A DNA stretch of 64,000 nt from positions 1 through 64,000 of the forward strand of contig NZ_KB904045.1 in NCBI RefSeq assembly GCF_000379905.1, in the 5' to 3' direction. Origin of the DNA: Rodentibacter pneumotropicus DSM 21403. Lineage in GTDB: Bacteria; Pseudomonadota; Gammaproteobacteria; Enterobacterales; Pasteurellaceae. Position numbers and translations under genes: made by a program. This document shows, piece after piece, positions 30,353-39,868 of the stretch; the first letter of the stretch is position 1; the number at the start of each line of letters is the position of its first letter. Under the pieces are notes generated by a model. That model saw only the letters and a program-made list of their open reading frames with translations, did no database searches and was not told where the DNA came from.

Positions 30353-31795
30353 ATGTTTAACATATTCCCAAGAGAACTCAACCAACTAATTAATCGCGGG
30401 TTTGACCGCACTTTACGCCTTGCGGTAACCGGGTTAAGTCGCAGTGGTAAAACGGCTTTTATTACCAGTCTCATTAATCAACTGCTATCCGTTAATCAAG
30501 CCTCAAGGAGTCATTTGCCGTTATTTGAAGCATCGGGGAACGGAACAATTATTGCCGTCAAGCGTGTTCCGCAACAAGATTTGAGTGTGCCGCGTTTTGA
30601 TTACGAAGCGAATCTTAGTGCACTTTCCCAACAACCGCCACAATGGTGTCAATCGACACGAGGGGTGAGCGAAACACGCCTCGCCATTCGTTTTCAGCGT
30701 CAAACAGGTTTACTTCGCCATGTGAAAGAACGTGGCACGCTTTATTTAGATATTTTTGATTACCCGGGCGAATGGCTGCTTGATTTACCTTTGTTACATT
30801 TGGATTTTGAACAATGGTCCTTAGAACAAAAGCAAATTCATCAAGGAATGCGGGCGGAGCTTGCCCAACCTTGGTTGGATGAGGTGAAAAAATTAGATTT
30901 AAGTGCGGTCGTTAATGAAGATGTTTTGGCAAAACTTGCAAACATTTACACGGCGTATCTTCATCAATGTAAAGCACAGGGAATGCAGTTTATTCAGCCG
31001 GGACGGTTTGTTTTAGCAGGGGAATTGGAAGGCGCACCGGTATTGCAGTTTTTCCCTTTATTGCATCTTACACAGGAGCAATGGAAGCTCCTTAAAAAAG
31101 AGGCAAAGCCAAACAGTTATTTTGCAGTGTTGAATAAACGCTACGATTATTATCGTAATCGTATTGTAAAAGGGTTTTACGAAAATTATTTTTCGACCTT
31201 TGATCGTCAAGTGATTTTGGCGGATTGCTTAACACCGCTGAATCATAGCCGACAAGCCTTTTTAGATATGCAGACGGGGTTAAATCAGTTATTCAAAAAT
31301 TTTCATTATGGCAAACGGAGTTTTCTGAATCGTTTGTTTTCCCCACGTATTGATAAATTGATGTTTATTGCCACGAAGGCGGATCATATTACCAGTGATC
31401 AAATGCCGAATTTAGTAAGCCTGATGAGACAATTAGTCCAAGAAGGCGGTCGTCATGTGGAATTTGAAGGCATTGAGACGGAATACACGGCAATTGCAGC
31501 GATTCGTGCGACGAAGCAAGTGCTTGTGAATCAAAACGGCAAACAAATTAAAGCCATTCAAGGCATACGCAGCAAAGATAAACGGTTGATTACTCTTTAT
31601 CCGGGCAGTGTGCCGAGCAAATTACCGAGCCAAGAATTTTGGCAAAAACAACCGCACTTTGCAGAAAATGAGGGAAACGCGGTACATTTTGAATTTGACA
31701 GTTTTGATCCGCAATCCCTTGAACAAGGTGAAACGATCCCCCATTTGCGTATGGATGCCGTGTTGCAGTTTTTGTTGGGCGATCGTTTTGATTAA
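30353..31795 (+). CDS. ycjX: YcjX-family GTPase-like protein
   Basis: A 480-residue DUF463 protein with a P-loop VTGLSRSGKTAFI near residue 25, DIFDYPGEWLLDLPLL near residue 135 as the switch-like region, and FIATKADHI near residue 342. The family is regulated with phage-shock or stress genes in enterobacteria and is usually paired with ycjF. Here ycjF is 965 bases away because a convergent gene lies between. The stop is separated by a single base from the stop of that convergent gene, with no terminator. An uptake signal lies at about 30404 and another at 30900. Confidence 0.93.
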   Translation: MFNIFPRELNQLINRGFDRTLRLAVTGLSRSGKTAFITSLINQLLSVNQASRSHLPLFEASGNGTIIAVKRVPQQDLSVPRFDYEANLSALSQQPPQWCQSTRGVSETRLAIRFQRQTGLLRHVKERGTLYLDIFDYPGEWLLDLPLLHLDFEQWSLEQKQIHQGMRAELAQPWLDEVKKLDLSAVVNEDVLAKLANIYTAYLHQCKAQGMQFIQPGRFVLAGELEGAPVLQFFPLLHLTQEQWKLLKKEAKPNSYFAVLNKRYDYYRNRIVKGFYENYFSTFDRQVILADCLTPLNHSRQAFLDMQTGLNQLFKNFHYGKRSFLNRLFSPRIDKLMFIATKADHITSDQMPNLVSLMRQLVQEGGRHVEFEGIETEYTAIAAIRATKQVLVNQNGKQIKAIQGIRSKDKRLITLYPGSVPSKLPSQEFWQKQPHFAENEGNAVHFEFDSFDPQSLEQGETIPHLRMDAVLQFLLGDRFD

Positions 31796-31796
31796 A

Positions 31797-32678
31797 TTAG
31801 CTGAAACGGTTTGCGATCTCACTTGTTAGGCGATCCAACATATCGTAACGTTTACGATACATTGAGCGTTTTTTACTGGCGATTTCTTCTAAAGGTTTAC
31901 GTTCAATATCAAGGGGAAGTTGCCAATAAAGATCTTGATAAATTCCTCGGTTTTCTTGCCAAAATTCATCGTAGTTAAACAAGATTTTACTTCGTGCGGA
32001 GAGGCGGTATTTGCCTTGAAATTTATGTGGAATACCGACCAAATCACATTGCCAATGTTTCGCCAATTCACGGAACGCGTGCATCAACATAAACATTGGG
32101 CGAATGCCGTGTAAATCTTTCGTGGCTTGTTTGATTAATTCTTGTGTATTGCCGTGGCGAGGCCCTTGCATGGAGGCGAGTAGCAATTTATTTGGTGATA
32201 AAAAGGTGAATGACGCATCATAAATTCGCTCGTTATTTTGATTACGAATATTGATCGCAAAATAACCCTCAAAAGGATCGATAAAATTTAGACTTAAATT
32301 AAGGGAAAGATCCTCAGTTAATTGACTTAATAAAATAGATTGATCGTCAAGTAAACGGGTGCAGAATGCCGCGCCCCATTTTTCTTCGGCAAGTTGTAAA
32401 TTTTGTGTGATTGCCATCAAGCGTTGCTGTGCAGAAAAACGTTTATCGCAATAAGTTGTCAGCAGTGGATTAAAACGATAATAATCTTGCGTAAAAAGTT
32501 GTTGCCATTGTGAGTTTGTATTTAGAAATTCAATGAATTGCTGACATTGTTTTTGATAAAGAAATGTATAGGCATAATAGCGAAGTTTCTCACGCACCTG
32601 TTTTGTTAATGGACGATCTTTTGAATAAGGATACATTTGCACATAAGTAGGAAAGGAAATATTAGTTGGTATTGCCAT
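31797..32678 (-). CDS. VirK/YbjX-family (DUF535) protein
   Basis: The start is placed at ATG 32678 (MAIPTNISFPTYVQ), giving 293 residues. A frame opening at 32822 would overlap the divergent ycjF start by 63 bases. The DUF535 core is clear: IDPFEGYFAIN, a short beta stretch, MQGPRHGNTQELIKQATKDLHG, RELAKHWQCDLVGI, and the C-terminal RKPLEEIASKKRSMYRKRYDMLD. VirK/YbjX proteins are linked to resistance to antimicrobial peptides and to virulence in enterobacteria; their biochemistry is unknown. Its position beside the sap operon, which also concerns antimicrobial peptides, is suggestive. It splits the ycjX-ycjF pair. Confidence 0.85.
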   Translation of the reverse strand: MAIPTNISFPTYVQMYPYSKDRPLTKQVREKLRYYAYTFLYQKQCQQFIEFLNTNSQWQQLFTQDYYRFNPLLTTYCDKRFSAQQRLMAITQNLQLAEEKWGAAFCTRLLDDQSILLSQLTEDLSLNLSLNFIDPFEGYFAINIRNQNNERIYDASFTFLSPNKLLLASMQGPRHGNTQELIKQATKDLHGIRPMFMLMHAFRELAKHWQCDLVGIPHKFQGKYRLSARSKILFNYDEFWQENRGIYQDLYWQLPLDIERKPLEEIASKKRSMYRKRYDMLDRLTSEIANRFS

Positions 32679-32759
32679 TTTGAACGCTATATTAGTTAGA
32701 AAAGTTAATAAGTCACCTTTATATGATGACAGAAAATAAAAAACGGGGATTATTTTATA

Positions 32760-33818
32760 ATGGAAAAGCAAATTTTCAACCAATATGATGAAACCATGGA
32801 AGAAACTTTTCAGCCAAAGCAAGAATTTGATAATGTAGAAACCATTGAAGATGAACCTTTGGAAGGGGAATTACTTGACGAGCAATTTGAGCAGGCAATG
32901 AAACCGCAGTCAAAAGGTTGGAAAACCTTGTTGAAATTGACCGCACTTTTATTTGGCGTGGCAACAGTTGCTCAGTCAGTGCAGTGGATTTGGGACAGTT
33001 TTCAAAATCGGCAATGGATTTATTTCGCCTTTTCCCTTGTCAGTTTGGTTGTTGTATTGTTTGGTGTGAAAGAAATTGTGGGCGAATGGCGGCGTTTAGT
33101 TTATCTGAAAAAACGAGAAAATTTACAACAACAAAGCCGACTATTTTGGCAGAAAAGTGCGGTCAAAAATGCAGATGTTTTTGCAGCGGATGGTGAACAA
33201 GGTAAAAAACTTTGCCTAGAAATGGCAAAAAGTTTGAAATTAGACGACCAATCGCCAGCTATTGTTCAATGGCAAAGCCAGCTGAATGAAGCCTATTCTG
33301 CACAAGAAGTGGCACAATTATTCAGCCAAAATGTGCTTAAACCTTTTGATCTAAAAGCAAAGAAATTGATTAGCAAAATGGCGGCGGAATCTGCCGTCGT
33401 GGTGGCGATTAGCCCGCTTTCTGTAGTGGATATGTTTTTTGTCGCGTGGCGAAATATTCGGTTAATCAACAAAATTGCAGACATTTATGGTATTGAACTG
33501 GGGTATTTTGCCCGTATTCGTTTATTGCGTATGGTGTTAGTGAATATAGCTTTTGCCGGCGTAACCGAAGTGGTGCAAGAGATAGGTATGGATTGGCTTT
33601 CACAGGATATTACGGCGAAACTTTCAGCCCGTGCGGCGCAGGGAATTGGTGTAGGTTTGCTCACCGCCCGTTTAGGCATAAAAGCCATGGAGTTTTGCCG
33701 CCCACTTGCCTTTCAAACCGCTGAAAAACCTAAGTCGTCCCATATTCAAAAGGAACTTTTGACGACAATAAAAGACGTGGTATTGAATAAAAAAGTGAAG
33801 GAAAAGGAGCGGGTGTAA
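32760..33818 (+). CDS. ycjF: YcjF-family membrane protein (UPF0283, DUF697)
   Basis: A 352-residue inner-membrane protein with an acidic N-terminal region (about 1-45), two membrane helices at about 60-78 and 85-105, and a C-terminal DUF697 domain with further hydrophobic stretches (VVVAISPLSVVDM, FAGVTEVVQEIG). It is the partner of ycjX in most gammaproteobacteria. Here it is displaced but has its own gap of 81 bases for a promoter. The function is not known. It is followed by a terminator at 33817. Confidence 0.9.
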   Translation: MEKQIFNQYDETMEETFQPKQEFDNVETIEDEPLEGELLDEQFEQAMKPQSKGWKTLLKLTALLFGVATVAQSVQWIWDSFQNRQWIYFAFSLVSLVVVLFGVKEIVGEWRRLVYLKKRENLQQQSRLFWQKSAVKNADVFAADGEQGKKLCLEMAKSLKLDDQSPAIVQWQSQLNEAYSAQEVAQLFSQNVLKPFDLKAKKLISKMAAESAVVVAISPLSVVDMFFVAWRNIRLINKIADIYGIELGYFARIRLLRMVLVNIAFAGVTEVVQEIGMDWLSQDITAKLSARAAQGIGVGLLTARLGIKAMEFCRPLAFQTAEKPKSSHIQKELLTTIKDVVLNKKVKEKERV

Positions 33819-33851
33819 AAGAAAGCGCGTGAGGGATAGCGCGCTTTCTTT
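33817..33851. terminator. Bidirectional terminator ycjF/siderophore receptor
   Basis: AAAGAAAGCGCG (33818-33829) pairs with CGCGCTTTCTTT (33840-33851) between convergent genes. The first arm begins at the ycjF stop codon. Confidence 0.85.
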
Positions 33852-33857
33852 GTTTAA

Positions 33858-36026
33858 TTAGAAATCAATAGTTGCGCTCACCGATAAGGTGCGTGGTGCG
33901 CCAGAAACCAGATAACCATAGTTTGGATAACCACCAACGGATTCCCAATATTTTTTATTGGTTAGGTTGTCTAAGCGGGCGCGTAAGGTTACTGGAGTAT
34001 TGCCGAGCAAGGCGATATAACGAGCACCGATATCCACACGAGTCCAATCCTTCACTTTTAAAGTATTTTGCGGATCGGCATAGCTCGAACCGGTATAGGT
34101 TACACGGGATTCAAGCGTTAAGCCTTCAATTGCTTTTACATCATATTCCAACCCTAAATTGCCTTGGAGTTTTGGGACTCCGATTGTGTATTTGCCATCA
34201 GTGGTTGAAGAACCTGTATTACGTTGTTTGGCATGTAAGAAGGTTACTCCTCCAAGCAAACGTGTGTTATCTGTAATTTGTCCATAAAGATTGATTTCTG
34301 CACCATCATGGCGATCTTGACCTTTTGTGGTGTAAAAATTATTGGTATCTAAATAACCACGCGGTTTTTCCGTGCTGAAAAGAGCGAGGCTTGCACCAAA
34401 TCCGCTATCGGATTCATATTTCACACCGATTTCTTTTTGTTTGGATACATAAGGTTTTTGTGTTTGTCCTTGGTTAATCGCATTACTTGGAGCGGTATCA
34501 CCTTGTGAGAGGCTTTCAATGTAGTTACCATATACAGAAAATTCAGGAGTAAAACGATAAACCACACCGATGCTTGGGCTAAGCTTTGCTTCTTTATAAG
34601 CCGCAGATTGTACTCCTGTGTTGTAGGCAAAATCTTTTGATGAAAGCTGTTGCCAACGAGCGCCCAACGTTACTTGCAAAGTCTTCTCCAAGAAGGATAA
34701 AGTATCGCCCAGTGCAAAGCTGGTCAGCACCACTCGGTTGGTCAGTGCAGGTGAACTTAAATCATTTCCTCTAAAAGCATTGGGTGCATAAGAAATACTG
34801 TTAATATAACGTGGATTATAAAGATTTGTTGCAAAGGTATTAAAAAAATCCATCACATAAGCATTTTTACGTTTCTCTTGATATCGATTTGCGCTTAATA
34901 CCATTTCGTGACCGATTGCACCTGTCTCAAATGAGCTTTTTAACCCTATTTCACCGGTGTGAATAATATTACGACGTGAATTGTCAAAACGATATTCCGT
35001 ACCATCACCGTTATTATTACGAACGGTTAAATTGGCTAGCAGGTTCGCTTCTTTACCATCACGGAAACCATAGGCGACGTAACCGGTAAAATGAGGTAAA
35101 AAATCATATTCTGCACGTAACGTGCCAAATACGTCACGTTCTTCCGAATAAGTCCAGTGTTGTCCCCAATTGCTGGTCGCTTTCGGAGCAGCGGGGACTT
35201 CGTCCACACCATTTAATGTTACGCTCGGGCGTGGACTACCTAAATAGTTTTTCTGATAACCTAAATCCGCAGATACACGGACTTTTTCACCTTTCCAGTC
35301 AAGCCCTAAATGAAATACAGTGTTACGGGCTTTATCGCTATCAATGGCACTTTCCCCTTCTGTATGTGCTGCATTTAAGCGCACACCGAATTCTTTCTTG
35401 TTTCCAAAGCGACGTGATATATCAGTACCTACGTTAGCCCGTTCATTACTTGAAAGACCAATATTTAAACGATTCAGATCTTCCATTGCGGCACGTTTCG
35501 GCATGAGGGCGATTGTTCCACCAATAGAGCCGCCACTTGGTGCTATACCATTTAAGAATGCTGAAGCACCGCGTTGAATTTCAACGCGCTCAAACATTTC
35601 CGAGGCGATATACTGACGCGGTAATAAACCGTATAAACCGTTATACAAAATATCGTCAGAATTCGTGATGAAACCACGCATAAAATAGCTTTCTTGGAAA
35701 TTGCCGAAACCGCGTGCAACACGAATATTCGGATCATTTTTTAATACGTCAGCTACGCTACGTGCTTGTTTATCTTGAATAAATTTATTGGTGTAGCTTG
35801 TGGTTGCAAAGGGATTTTCTAAATTAGTTTTATTGCCCAGAATTCCCGCACGACTACCCGAAGCCACTTGACCGCCTGCAAATTCTTTTGCTAAGCCTGT
35901 TTGTGTCGCATCAGCGCTGACTTCAATGACATCCAATTCCTCCACCTTTTGCTCATCCGCATAAGCAGAATTCATCGCCAAAATGACCGCACTTGTGAGT
36001 GCGCTATATACAAAGGTTTTTTTCAT
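33858..36026 (-). CDS. fhuA: TonB-dependent siderophore receptor (FhuA-like)
   Basis: A 722-residue outer-membrane receptor. The signal peptide (about 23 residues) ends SAYA. A TonB box-like stretch ELDVIEVSA follows, then the plug domain (SVADVLKNDPNIRVARG, YFMRGF, VEIQRGASAFLNG) and a 22-strand barrel ending in Phe (SATIDF). It is last in the fhuC-fhuD-fhuB operon, so a ferric hydroxamate (ferrichrome-type) substrate is most likely. This matches the fhuCDBA order in some H. influenzae strains. The exact siderophore cannot be read from the sequence. An uptake signal overlaps the signal-peptide region near 35985. Confidence 0.88.
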   Translation of the reverse strand: MKKTFVYSALTSAVILAMNSAYADEQKVEELDVIEVSADATQTGLAKEFAGGQVASGSRAGILGNKTNLENPFATTSYTNKFIQDKQARSVADVLKNDPNIRVARGFGNFQESYFMRGFITNSDDILYNGLYGLLPRQYIASEMFERVEIQRGASAFLNGIAPSGGSIGGTIALMPKRAAMEDLNRLNIGLSSNERANVGTDISRRFGNKKEFGVRLNAAHTEGESAIDSDKARNTVFHLGLDWKGEKVRVSADLGYQKNYLGSPRPSVTLNGVDEVPAAPKATSNWGQHWTYSEERDVFGTLRAEYDFLPHFTGYVAYGFRDGKEANLLANLTVRNNNGDGTEYRFDNSRRNIIHTGEIGLKSSFETGAIGHEMVLSANRYQEKRKNAYVMDFFNTFATNLYNPRYINSISYAPNAFRGNDLSSPALTNRVVLTSFALGDTLSFLEKTLQVTLGARWQQLSSKDFAYNTGVQSAAYKEAKLSPSIGVVYRFTPEFSVYGNYIESLSQGDTAPSNAINQGQTQKPYVSKQKEIGVKYESDSGFGASLALFSTEKPRGYLDTNNFYTTKGQDRHDGAEINLYGQITDNTRLLGGVTFLHAKQRNTGSSTTDGKYTIGVPKLQGNLGLEYDVKAIEGLTLESRVTYTGSSYADPQNTLKVKDWTRVDIGARYIALLGNTPVTLRARLDNLTNKKYWESVGGYPNYGYLVSGAPRTLSVSATIDF

Positions 36027-36094
36027 TTTATGTTCCTAATTTAAGTTGAGGTTAATGAAACAGAGCAACGGTATTTTTAATGGAAATATCATTG

Positions 36095-38065
36095 CTACAC
36101 TTTTCGCATCATCAGTAAAAAATAGCTGCCGCCCACTAAGGTTGCCACTAAGCCGGCGGGAATTTCATAGGGGAACAGGATTTGTCGCCCGATCCAGTCG
36201 GCGATGAGCATAATGGTGCTACCAAGTAATGCAGAAATCAGTAATTGTTGCCGTGCTGTATGTACGCCTAAAAAATAGGTTAAATGGGGCACGAGCAACC
36301 CGATAAAACTTAATGGTCCAACAATTAAGGTTGCAAGTGCGGTCAAAATCGCACTGAAAATGATCAAAATCCACCGTGTTTGCGAAATGTTCAATCCCAA
36401 GGCTTGTGCTATTGGTGCTTGTAAACGGAGTAAGTCTAACCAGCGACTAAATACCAAACTGCTGGCTAATAAAAGCAATGTCAATAAGGTAAAAGGAACG
36501 GCGAGTGTCGGAGCAAGGGGTTGGGTTGAGCCTGAGCTCCAACTGATGAGTTGGTTCGCACGGGGATCGCCACTGGCAATAGCAATTCGTTGGAGCGTAT
36601 CAAATAGGGCGGAAAGACTAATCCCTGTCAATAACACTTTTTCCGGTAACATTCCGTTGCGTTGGTTGATGGTGGCAAGCATCATCAAGGCAATGAATGC
36701 ACCGCTGATGCCGGAGAGCCAAAACCAAAGAGGAGCTTGTGCGGAAAAGACAAAGAGTGAAAGCAAAATTCCCATACTCGCACCGGAAGACACGCCCAAT
36801 AATTCTGGGCTTGCCATTGGGTTAAGGGTTAAACGCTGTAATAACACGCCTGCTACGGAAAGCAAAATTCCGGCACAAACTGCAATTAACATACGCGGAT
36901 AAAGCAAGGCGAGAATCTCTAAATTAAAGGGATGAGCAGGGGTAAGCATTTGCCAAGTATTATTGGTGGTTTTACCTAAACCAAGAGCCATAATAAAACT
37001 CATTGCAAAGAAGGCGATGATCAGCCATGTAAAGTGCGGTCGATATTGGCGGACTTTTTGCAAGGTTGCATCGGTTAAACGTCCACTGTGGGGTAATGAT
37101 CGGAACATTAACCAAAGTAGTAGTGGTGTACCGATCAGAGCAGTGACAGCACCGGTGGGAAGGTTTACCTGATAATAAAGGCTAATCAGTTGTAAGATTA
37201 AATCCGTGATTGCCAGCAATAATGCGCCGAGAATAAACGAAGTAATAAGTTGCCAAGTTAAGGTGCGGATACCCAGTTGGCGAACCATTGTTGCCGCCGC
37301 TAAGCCTATAAAACCAATCATTCCCACGGCACTAACAACCGAGGCGATCAAATAGGCACTGATGACGACACCGATAAAACGAAGTTTCCCCACAGGCACG
37401 CCGAGGCTTTTGGCATTACTGTCATTTAAAGTGAGAATTGTGAGTGGACGGCGTAATAAAAAAATCAGAAAAAAACAGACCGCACTTTGTATTGCCAACA
37501 GTTGGCTGTCATACCAGCTTTCTTGTACGAGAGAGCCTGCGCCCCATTGGACCAAACCCCGTGATTCTTCTGGGTAAAATAACATCATCATTGTGGTGCA
37601 AGCACCAAAATAAAGATTGACAACAAGCCCTGCAAGGATGAGTAATAACGGCGATATGGTTTTACGCATTGCCAGTGTAAGGACCAATAATAGACTAAAT
37701 GCCGCTCCCACAAGAGCAATTAAACTTGAGCTATACTGTAAAAGTTGAGGGGCAAAAATGGCAATGCCAAACAAACTAAATTGTGCGCCGCTATTAATAC
37801 CAAGGGTGCTATCGGAAGCCAAAGGATTCCCCATAACTTGTTGTAATAACAGGCTGGCAAAAGCCAGTATGCCACCGGCAAGTAAGGCGATGGTAATTCG
37901 GGGAAGGGTATAACTTTGTAACAATAATAAATCGAGATTATCAGTGGGTCGAAATAATTCGAAAATGCGGATGTTTTCAGGCAGTTGAACTGCGAATAGA
38001 AATCCTGAAAGTGCGCAGAATAATCCGCCTAAAAACATAAATAATAAAGTGTTACGGTTTACCAC
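36095..38065 (-). CDS. fhuB: Ferric hydroxamate ABC permease FhuB (tandem)
   Basis: A 656-residue fused double permease, as in E. coli FhuB (660). Each half is a BtuC/FecCD-type unit of about ten helices. The repeats are visible as LASDSTLGINSGAQF in the first half and MASPELLGVSSGASMGI in the second, and the Gly-rich coupling loops IGFIGLAAATMVRQLGIR and LSFIGLLVPHLTYFLGVH. The start overlaps the end of fhuD by 7 bases. With FhuC and FhuD it imports iron-hydroxamate across the inner membrane. Confidence 0.94.
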   Translation of the reverse strand: MVNRNTLLFMFLGGLFCALSGFLFAVQLPENIRIFELFRPTDNLDLLLLQSYTLPRITIALLAGGILAFASLLLQQVMGNPLASDSTLGINSGAQFSLFGIAIFAPQLLQYSSSLIALVGAAFSLLLVLTLAMRKTISPLLLILAGLVVNLYFGACTTMMMLFYPEESRGLVQWGAGSLVQESWYDSQLLAIQSAVCFFLIFLLRRPLTILTLNDSNAKSLGVPVGKLRFIGVVISAYLIASVVSAVGMIGFIGLAAATMVRQLGIRTLTWQLITSFILGALLLAITDLILQLISLYYQVNLPTGAVTALIGTPLLLWLMFRSLPHSGRLTDATLQKVRQYRPHFTWLIIAFFAMSFIMALGLGKTTNNTWQMLTPAHPFNLEILALLYPRMLIAVCAGILLSVAGVLLQRLTLNPMASPELLGVSSGASMGILLSLFVFSAQAPLWFWLSGISGAFIALMMLATINQRNGMLPEKVLLTGISLSALFDTLQRIAIASGDPRANQLISWSSGSTQPLAPTLAVPFTLLTLLLLASSLVFSRWLDLLRLQAPIAQALGLNISQTRWILIIFSAILTALATLIVGPLSFIGLLVPHLTYFLGVHTARQQLLISALLGSTIMLIADWIGRQILFPYEIPAGLVATLVGGSYFLLMMRKV

Positions 38066-39027
38066 GTCTCACCTCCCTGTAATAATCCATTGGCAAAAAT
38101 ACCAATAAAACGTTGGGCGGAAGGAATCGCGCCGAATGTCCAGACAGCCGGTAAAATCAATGGTTCTTTGGCAAGGGGCAGATGTTGCCACAATGTATTG
38201 TGGGTGAGGGCGGTGGCAATATTATTCGGATAAGGTTTTATCACCACAAAACGGGTATTCGACGGTAATTTTGCCAGTTCGGTAATGTCTATATTTTGGA
38301 ATCCCCAAGTGTTCACTTCAGGCAAATAGGCGTTTTTAAAACCGAGTTGGCGGATAACCGCACCAAGCAAACTATTCTCCCCATAAATGCGTAAATGACG
38401 GGTATCAATAAATTGCACCAGCGCGATCGGACGTTCGGTGAATTTCTGCAATAAGGGGCGATAGCGGGTAATATCTTGATCATATTTTGCGAGTAATTGG
38501 TGCACTGCTTGCGGTTTACCAATAATATTGCCAATTTTCTGAGTGGCAGCAACGACATTTCCCCAAGCATTGCCTTCCTTGTAAAATTCAACGTTATACA
38601 CTTTCCCATAAGGGGCAAATTTCTCATTGAGCGCAGCATAGAAATTGCTATGAATAAAGGTTAATGATTGTTGATTTAATGAATGAGATAGTGTCGCAAT
38701 TTGTTCAACATTGGGTTGTAAACGTACGCCTAAATCAATCGTATCTTTAGGCAGTTGGGGTTTTCTCACCCAAGTTTGATAGCTTTTCACATCGCCTACG
38801 GCAAGAGGCGGTTGTTCAAGGGCAATGAGCGTTTCGGCAACCGACCAATCCACAGTGGCATAGGCGGATTTTGTTTCTTCGGCAACGCTATTCAAGGCAC
38901 TGAAAAGTGCGGTCACAAAAAACGAAGTTTTTTGAACGTTGGCTCTGCAAACAGTGGCAAAGCCATAAATAATCACGTCAGTGATTATGTATAAAATAGT
39001 CAGTGAATTTTTAAGACGGTGTAACAT
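38059..39027 (-). CDS. fhuD: Iron-hydroxamate substrate-binding protein FhuD
   Basis: A 322-residue class III binding protein. The mature part shows DWSVAETLIALEQPPLAVGD near residue 60, VRKPQLPKDTIDLGVRLQPNVEQIATL, and a long connecting helix, all typical of FhuD. The N-terminus is longer than usual (about 35-50 residues with two hydrophobic stretches). The start may therefore be further in, or the chain may stay membrane-anchored. The ATG at 39027 follows the fhuC stop by one base. It delivers ferric siderophore to FhuB. Confidence 0.87.
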   Translation of the reverse strand: MLHRLKNSLTILYIITDVIIYGFATVCRANVQKTSFFVTALFSALNSVAEETKSAYATVDWSVAETLIALEQPPLAVGDVKSYQTWVRKPQLPKDTIDLGVRLQPNVEQIATLSHSLNQQSLTFIHSNFYAALNEKFAPYGKVYNVEFYKEGNAWGNVVAATQKIGNIIGKPQAVHQLLAKYDQDITRYRPLLQKFTERPIALVQFIDTRHLRIYGENSLLGAVIRQLGFKNAYLPEVNTWGFQNIDITELAKLPSNTRFVVIKPYPNNIATALTHNTLWQHLPLAKEPLILPAVWTFGAIPSAQRFIGIFANGLLQGGETW

Positions 39028-39028
39028 T

Positions 39029-39793
39029 TTAATAAAAACTCACAGGACGATGGGTTTTAGGGTGTTCAATGACATTGAGTTCAATACCGTAAATTTGTTG
39101 CAATGAGGGCGTATTCACAATGTCGTGAGCATTGCCTTGTGCTAATAATTTCCCACTGTGTAATGCCACTAAATGATCGCAAAAACGGGCGGCGAGATTG
39201 ATGTCGTGAATCACAATAACCACGCCTAGGTTCAATTCACGGCTTAGTTGGTGAATCAGTTGCATTACCTCTACCTGATGGGCGATATCTAAGGCGGCTA
39301 AAGGTTCGTCAAGTAATAAAAATCGGCTTTCTTGTGCCATTAACATGGCAAGCCAAATTCTCGAACGCTCCCCACCGGAAAGGGTATCCACAAATTGATC
39401 GGCAAATTTTTCTGTATGGGTCAGTTGCAACGCTCGTGTGATGGCTTGTCTATCCGCATCGGTTTCACGTCCAAATAACCCATTCCAAGCATAACGTCCC
39501 ATGGCGATGAGTTCTTTTGCCGTCATATTTGTAGTTTGTGGTAAATGTTGGGGCAGGTAAGCCACCTGTTTGGCAAAATCTCTATTGTTCCAATGCTGAA
39601 TAGAGCGATTATTTAACAAAATATCACCACTAGAGAGGGGATGTTGTCGTGCCATTAGTTTGATTAATGTTGATTTACCGGAACCATTATGCCCGATTAG
39701 TCCATAAATCTTACCGCTTTCAAAAGAGAGGGAAGTTGGGGAGAGCAAGGTACGCTGGGGAATAGAAAATGAAACTTGCTGAAGTTGAAACAC
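39029..39793 (-). CDS. fhuC: Iron-hydroxamate ABC ATPase FhuC
   Basis: A 254-residue ATPase with Walker A GHNGSGKST, Q-loop YLPQHLPQT, signature LSGGERSRIWLAMLMAQ, Walker B FLLLDEPLAALD and switch His in VIHDINLAARF. All match the FepC/FhuC/BtuD group. It is the first gene of the fhuC-D-B-receptor operon. A Fur-like dyad lies 40-60 bases upstream, between it and cls. Confidence 0.94.
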   Translation of the reverse strand: MFQLQQVSFSIPQRTLLSPTSLSFESGKIYGLIGHNGSGKSTLIKLMARQHPLSSGDILLNNRSIQHWNNRDFAKQVAYLPQHLPQTTNMTAKELIAMGRYAWNGLFGRETDADRQAITRALQLTHTEKFADQFVDTLSGGERSRIWLAMLMAQESRFLLLDEPLAALDIAHQVEVMQLIHQLSRELNLGVVIVIHDINLAARFCDHLVALHSGKLLAQGNAHDIVNTPSLQQIYGIELNVIEHPKTHRPVSFY

Positions 39794-39832
39794 AAATTAT
39801 CTCGGAAACATCAAAATTGCTGTAATTCTATG

Positions 39833-39852
39833 TGAAAATTATTCTTATTTCA
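39833..39852 (-). promoter_or_regulatory. Possible Fur box before fhuC
   Basis: The minus strand reads TGAAATAAGAATAATTTTCA, an imperfect dyad (TGAAAT-N7-ATTTTCA) resembling a weak Fur box. It lies 40-60 bases before the fhuC start. Iron control is expected for such an operon, but the match is only partial. Confidence 0.4.
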
Positions 39853-39868
39853 ATCTATGTTATATTGC

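Noticed and set aside
33872-34276. 134-codon rightward frame inside the siderophore receptor gene
   Set aside because: Antisense shadow of the receptor; low-complexity composition and no ribosome-binding site.
36360-36902. 180-codon rightward frame inside fhuB
   Set aside because: Antisense of a clearly intact fhuB; the frame is open only because of the gene's codon bias.
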